A stretch of 64,000 bases of DNA from Prevotella sp. Rep29 (lineage in GTDB: Bacteria > Bacteroidota > Bacteroidia > Bacteroidales > Bacteroidaceae). The stretch's first letter is position 1; the number at the start of each line of letters is the position of its first letter. The translations under genes were made by a program, and so were the position numbers. Where the stretch lies: contig NZ_CP047159.1 of assembly GCF_019551475.1 (NCBI RefSeq), positions 868,001 to 932,000 on the forward strand, read 5' to 3'. Positions 61,579 through 64,000 of the stretch are shown piece after piece. Under the pieces are notes generated by a model. The model searched no databases. It had not been told where the DNA came from and worked only from the letters and a program-made list of their open reading frames with translations.

Positions 61579-62609
61579 TGGAGAACAGTTTGAATAAAGC
61601 ATCAGGTAAAAGGAGAGAGCCTTGGATAGATATAGCTAAAGGGATTCTAATCTTGTTTGTGTTGCTGGGGCATGTCAACTATTTTGCTCACGACTTTGCA
61701 GGAATAGATGATTTTGAGTTTGTTACAAATACACACATATTCTTTATCACTTGGTATATGCCTGCCTTTTTTGTGATAACTGGCTATTGTACAAATTTTG
61801 ATATACCGTTTAAAGACTTTGCATTAAAGAATTTCAAGAGTTTGATTATCCCCAGTATCTTGATAGGGGTGTTTCTTTCTTCATGGATAGCATCATTCTT
61901 TACATCAGAAGGACTCTCTTGCTATAATTTTTTAGACAAAAATTGGTATGGAATATTGTTGACTTGTGGTCCTTGGTTCCTGATAGCATTGTTTGTCGCC
62001 AAGATAATCATGTATGGTATTAGGAAATGGATTAAAGTTGGGGATGTTTGGATTTTCCTGATTTTATTATTTGGGATGTTGGTCGGTTGTTCCATCTATA
62101 ATAAGAAAATGGTTCTAAATATATGGTATTTTGAGCATGCACTGATGTTACTTCCATTCCTTTTCTTTGGAAACGTGTTAAAAAAACACTCGCAGTGGTT
62201 GGATAAAGAAAAGTTATTGGTGTGTCTTGGTTTGGGATTTATATTGGTGGCAATATTGATGAAGCTATTCCATTTACCATACCCATATATAGTTGGGGTT
62301 GTTGGCATGTTTTGGGGTAATTTTTGGTTGTGTTTTTTAATGGGTGTCTCAGGTTCTTTAATGTTGTTTGTCATATGTAGATGGATTGGAAAATGCGGTT
62401 GGTTAGAATATTTGGGCAAGCACACAATTACGATTTATTTGCTTCAAGAAAGTATAATGGTTGTTCTTATTAAAGGGTACCTCCATTGGCAAGTGGGTAT
62501 CTCTAAATATTTTGTTGCTTTATTCTTAATTTTGTTTACAGCGTTTGTCTGTGCATGGTTGGATGTTGTGATAGATAAACATGCAAGATTTCTGAAAGGA
62601 AAATTTTAA
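61578..62609 (+). CDS. Membrane-bound acyltransferase (acyltransferase 3 family)
   Basis: The protein has 343 residues. The start is a GTG whose G is the last base of the previous stop (TAGTG); no in-frame ATG occurs before the first conserved motif, so GTG is needed. EPWIDIAKGILILFVLLGHVNYF carries the invariant His of the family and is followed by about nine further hydrophobic segments (for example WYMPAFFVITGY). Acyltransferase 3 proteins add acetyl or other short acyl groups to surface sugars. With a dedicated acyl-building module in the locus, the donor might be more than acetyl-CoA; this is inference. Confidence 0.85.
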   Translation: MENSLNKASGKRREPWIDIAKGILILFVLLGHVNYFAHDFAGIDDFEFVTNTHIFFITWYMPAFFVITGYCTNFDIPFKDFALKNFKSLIIPSILIGVFLSSWIASFFTSEGLSCYNFLDKNWYGILLTCGPWFLIALFVAKIIMYGIRKWIKVGDVWIFLILLFGMLVGCSIYNKKMVLNIWYFEHALMLLPFLFFGNVLKKHSQWLDKEKLLVCLGLGFILVAILMKLFHLPYPYIVGVVGMFWGNFWLCFLMGVSGSLMLFVICRWIGKCGWLEYLGKHTITIYLLQESIMVVLIKGYLHWQVGISKYFVALFLILFTAFVCAWLDVVIDKHARFLKGKF

Positions 62610-62662
62610 TTGTTTACACTGAAAGATTATAAGTCTTTGAGGAGCCTGTAAAAAATAATGAG

Positions 62663-63577
62663 ATGGTAAAAAATATTTCACGCCAATCGAATATGGAATT
62701 ATTAAGAGTCATTTCGATGATTCTTATCATGATGATTCATGCGCAGTTTTATTTGATACCACATTCTATACCTCGTTGGTTTATTTTGATAGGTGCAGAT
62801 GCCGGGGTCAATTGTTTTGTGCTTATTTCCGGATATTTTGGAATTCACCCCAAAATAAAGAGTTTTTCCTCTTTCATATTTCAGATATTGTTCTTTGTTT
62901 TAATAGGGAATCTAATCTCGTTTTGTGGGGGTAAGGCTTCGGTCACAAGTTTTAATTTTATAAATTTCTCATGGTTTATTAATGCATATATTGCGTTATA
63001 TGTTTTTTCGCCAGTTTTAAATGCTTATGCTGAAAAAGCCACAAAAAGGCAGTTTCAGTGGTTCTTGGTTTTATGGGCAATGGTCGAAGTTGTAATGGGA
63101 TACGCTATCGATTATTTAAAGTTCGATAGGGGGTATTCTTTTCAAGCATTTATTTTCCTTTACATGGTTGCCCGTTATATAAAGATTCATGGAGGACGAT
63201 GGTGTTCATTAGACAAGCGCAATGATCTCTTTTTGTTTGTTTTGTTTACTTTGATAAGTGCCTTTCTTATGTCTTATAGCGAATATATAGGAAAGTCTGC
63301 TGGTGGTGAGTATTATTTGCGTGCCTATAATTCACCATTGATGATATTAGCAAGTGTCTTTTTCACATTGTTTTTCTCAAAGTTGAAGCTACAAAGCGGA
63401 GTTGTGAATTGGATGGGAAAGTCAGCCTATGCTGCATTCCTGTTTCATTGCGTGATATTGGAATGGTATAGAGGCACTTGTCTTAATTTCTACAATTCAA
63501 ACCATTATATTCTTGCAAGTTTGTATTCTGTAGGATTTATTTTACTTATATTTATGGTAGCTATTTTGATAGATTAG
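62663..63577 (+). CDS. Membrane-bound acyltransferase, second copy
   Basis: The protein has 304 residues. SNMELLRVISMILIMMIHAQFYL contains the conserved His of acyltransferase 3 proteins, followed by DAGVNCFVLISGYFGI, another family block (the SGYF segment). About eight to nine hydrophobic stretches span the rest. It is shorter than typical (about 330-380) but ends normally with a membrane segment. Two acyltransferases side by side suggest more than one acylated position in the glycan. Confidence 0.83.
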   Translation: MVKNISRQSNMELLRVISMILIMMIHAQFYLIPHSIPRWFILIGADAGVNCFVLISGYFGIHPKIKSFSSFIFQILFFVLIGNLISFCGGKASVTSFNFINFSWFINAYIALYVFSPVLNAYAEKATKRQFQWFLVLWAMVEVVMGYAIDYLKFDRGYSFQAFIFLYMVARYIKIHGGRWCSLDKRNDLFLFVLFTLISAFLMSYSEYIGKSAGGEYYLRAYNSPLMILASVFFTLFFSKLKLQSGVVNWMGKSAYAAFLFHCVILEWYRGTCLNFYNSNHYILASLYSVGFILLIFMVAILID

Positions 63578-63662
63578 TTGCGGATTGTCGTTTGGAATGG
63601 CTTTTTATGGGTAATTGAAATATTTCAAAAGAGAATAAGCTTAAAATAATTTTTGTGAGAGA

Positions 63663-64000
63663 ATGAAGTTTTCTGTCATTACCATTAATTACAACCATGC
63701 AGAGGGATTGCAACGGACTATTGAGAGTGTTGCGTCCCAATCTTCCCATGATTATGAGTATATTGTGATTGATGGAGGAAGTACAGATGGTAGTGTGGAA
63801 ATAATCAGGGAACATGCCTCTCAAATCGATTTCTGGATAAGCGAGAAGGATGGGGGAATCTACCCGGCGATGAACAAAGGCGTGAAGGCTGCGCATGGGG
63901 ACTATTGCATCTTTATGAATTCCGGTGATGAATTTTATGCTCCGGATGTCATTACGGAATTTGCAAGGTTAGATTTGACTGAAGACATTGTGTGTGGAGA
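63663..64000 (+). CDS. Family 2 glycosyltransferase, 3' end cut by window edge
   Basis: The frame from ATG 63663 is open to the last base (112 residues visible). KFSVITINYNHAEGLQRTIESVASQS, VIDGGSTDGSVEII and ISEKDGGIYPAMNKGVKAAHGDYCIFMNSGDEF are classic for the WcaA/WcaE-like GT2 subfamily, with NSGDEF at the metal-binding position. The DGGIYPAMNKG block is highly typical. The C-terminal part lies beyond the window. Confidence 0.9.
   Translation, partial: MKFSVITINYNHAEGLQRTIESVASQSSHDYEYIVIDGGSTDGSVEIIREHASQIDFWISEKDGGIYPAMNKGVKAAHGDYCIFMNSGDEFYAPDVITEFARLDLTEDIVCG

Overview
The window looks like chromosome from a Bacteroidota bacterium, most likely Prevotella or a close relative. This rests on three things: Bacteroidota-type promoters (TTTG, about 19-20 bases, then TAnnTTTG) before several genes; the gene order atpD-atpC-(membrane protein)-atpB-atpE-atpF-atpH-atpA-atpG; and surface proteins ending in a short tail of the form Y-x-DG-x-R ... 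G-[IL]-N-I-[VL]-[KR]. The species assignment is inference. No rRNA, tRNA or CRISPR array was seen.

Layout. 1-2.1 kb: the 5' part of an arginine deiminase-family gene and a small cassette with a lipoprotein and an RHS-type fragment (all minus strand). 2.2-3.3 kb: a DUF2027/Smr protein (minus). 3.3-18.1 kb: a vitamin B12 acquisition operon made of promoter, cobalamin riboswitch, BtuB-like TonB-dependent receptor, BtuG-like beta-propeller lipoprotein, a secreted protein, two giant paralogous surface proteins ending in DUF4465-like domains, and a strong terminator. 18.2-25.5 kb: housekeeping and accessory genes (SDR, MntA/HepT toxin-antitoxin pair, a lipoprotein broken by an in-frame TAG, MutT, TerC, a flippase and a glycosyltransferase) with several palindromic repeat elements between them. 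25.6-34.5 kb: an NhaD-type antiporter and the complete F1Fo ATP synthase operon closed by a terminator.

35.3-64 kb is a surface-polysaccharide locus that is visibly more AT-rich. It holds UDP-glucose dehydrogenase, a DegT-type sugar aminotransferase, ATP-grasp enzymes, acetyl- and acyltransferases, a Wzm/Wzt exporter, at least five family-2 glycosyltransferases (the last cut by the window edge) and a QueC-like PP-loop enzyme. Its centre (43.9-52.5 kb) is a self-contained acyl-building module: an adenylating enzyme, three carrier proteins, three ketoacyl synthase III enzymes with intact catalytic residues and three SDR reductases. It probably builds a short acyl group for decorating a sugar.

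The most unusual signal is at 37.9-39.9 kb. A DUF559 nuclease domain bounded by a perfect 27-base inverted repeat is inserted in frame inside the aminotransferase, between its PLP-binding Asp and Lys. Only 1 kb away, a second small PD-(D/E)xK protein (GxxExxY family) sits inside an array of six approximately 96-base imperfect palindromes. A decayed REP-associated (RAYT) transposase lies 4 kb further on. Separately, two intergenic regions carry four-unit arrays of a 15-base palindrome spaced at exactly 22 bases. Together these suggest palindrome-associated nuclease elements that spread through this genome, one of them tolerated within a reading frame.
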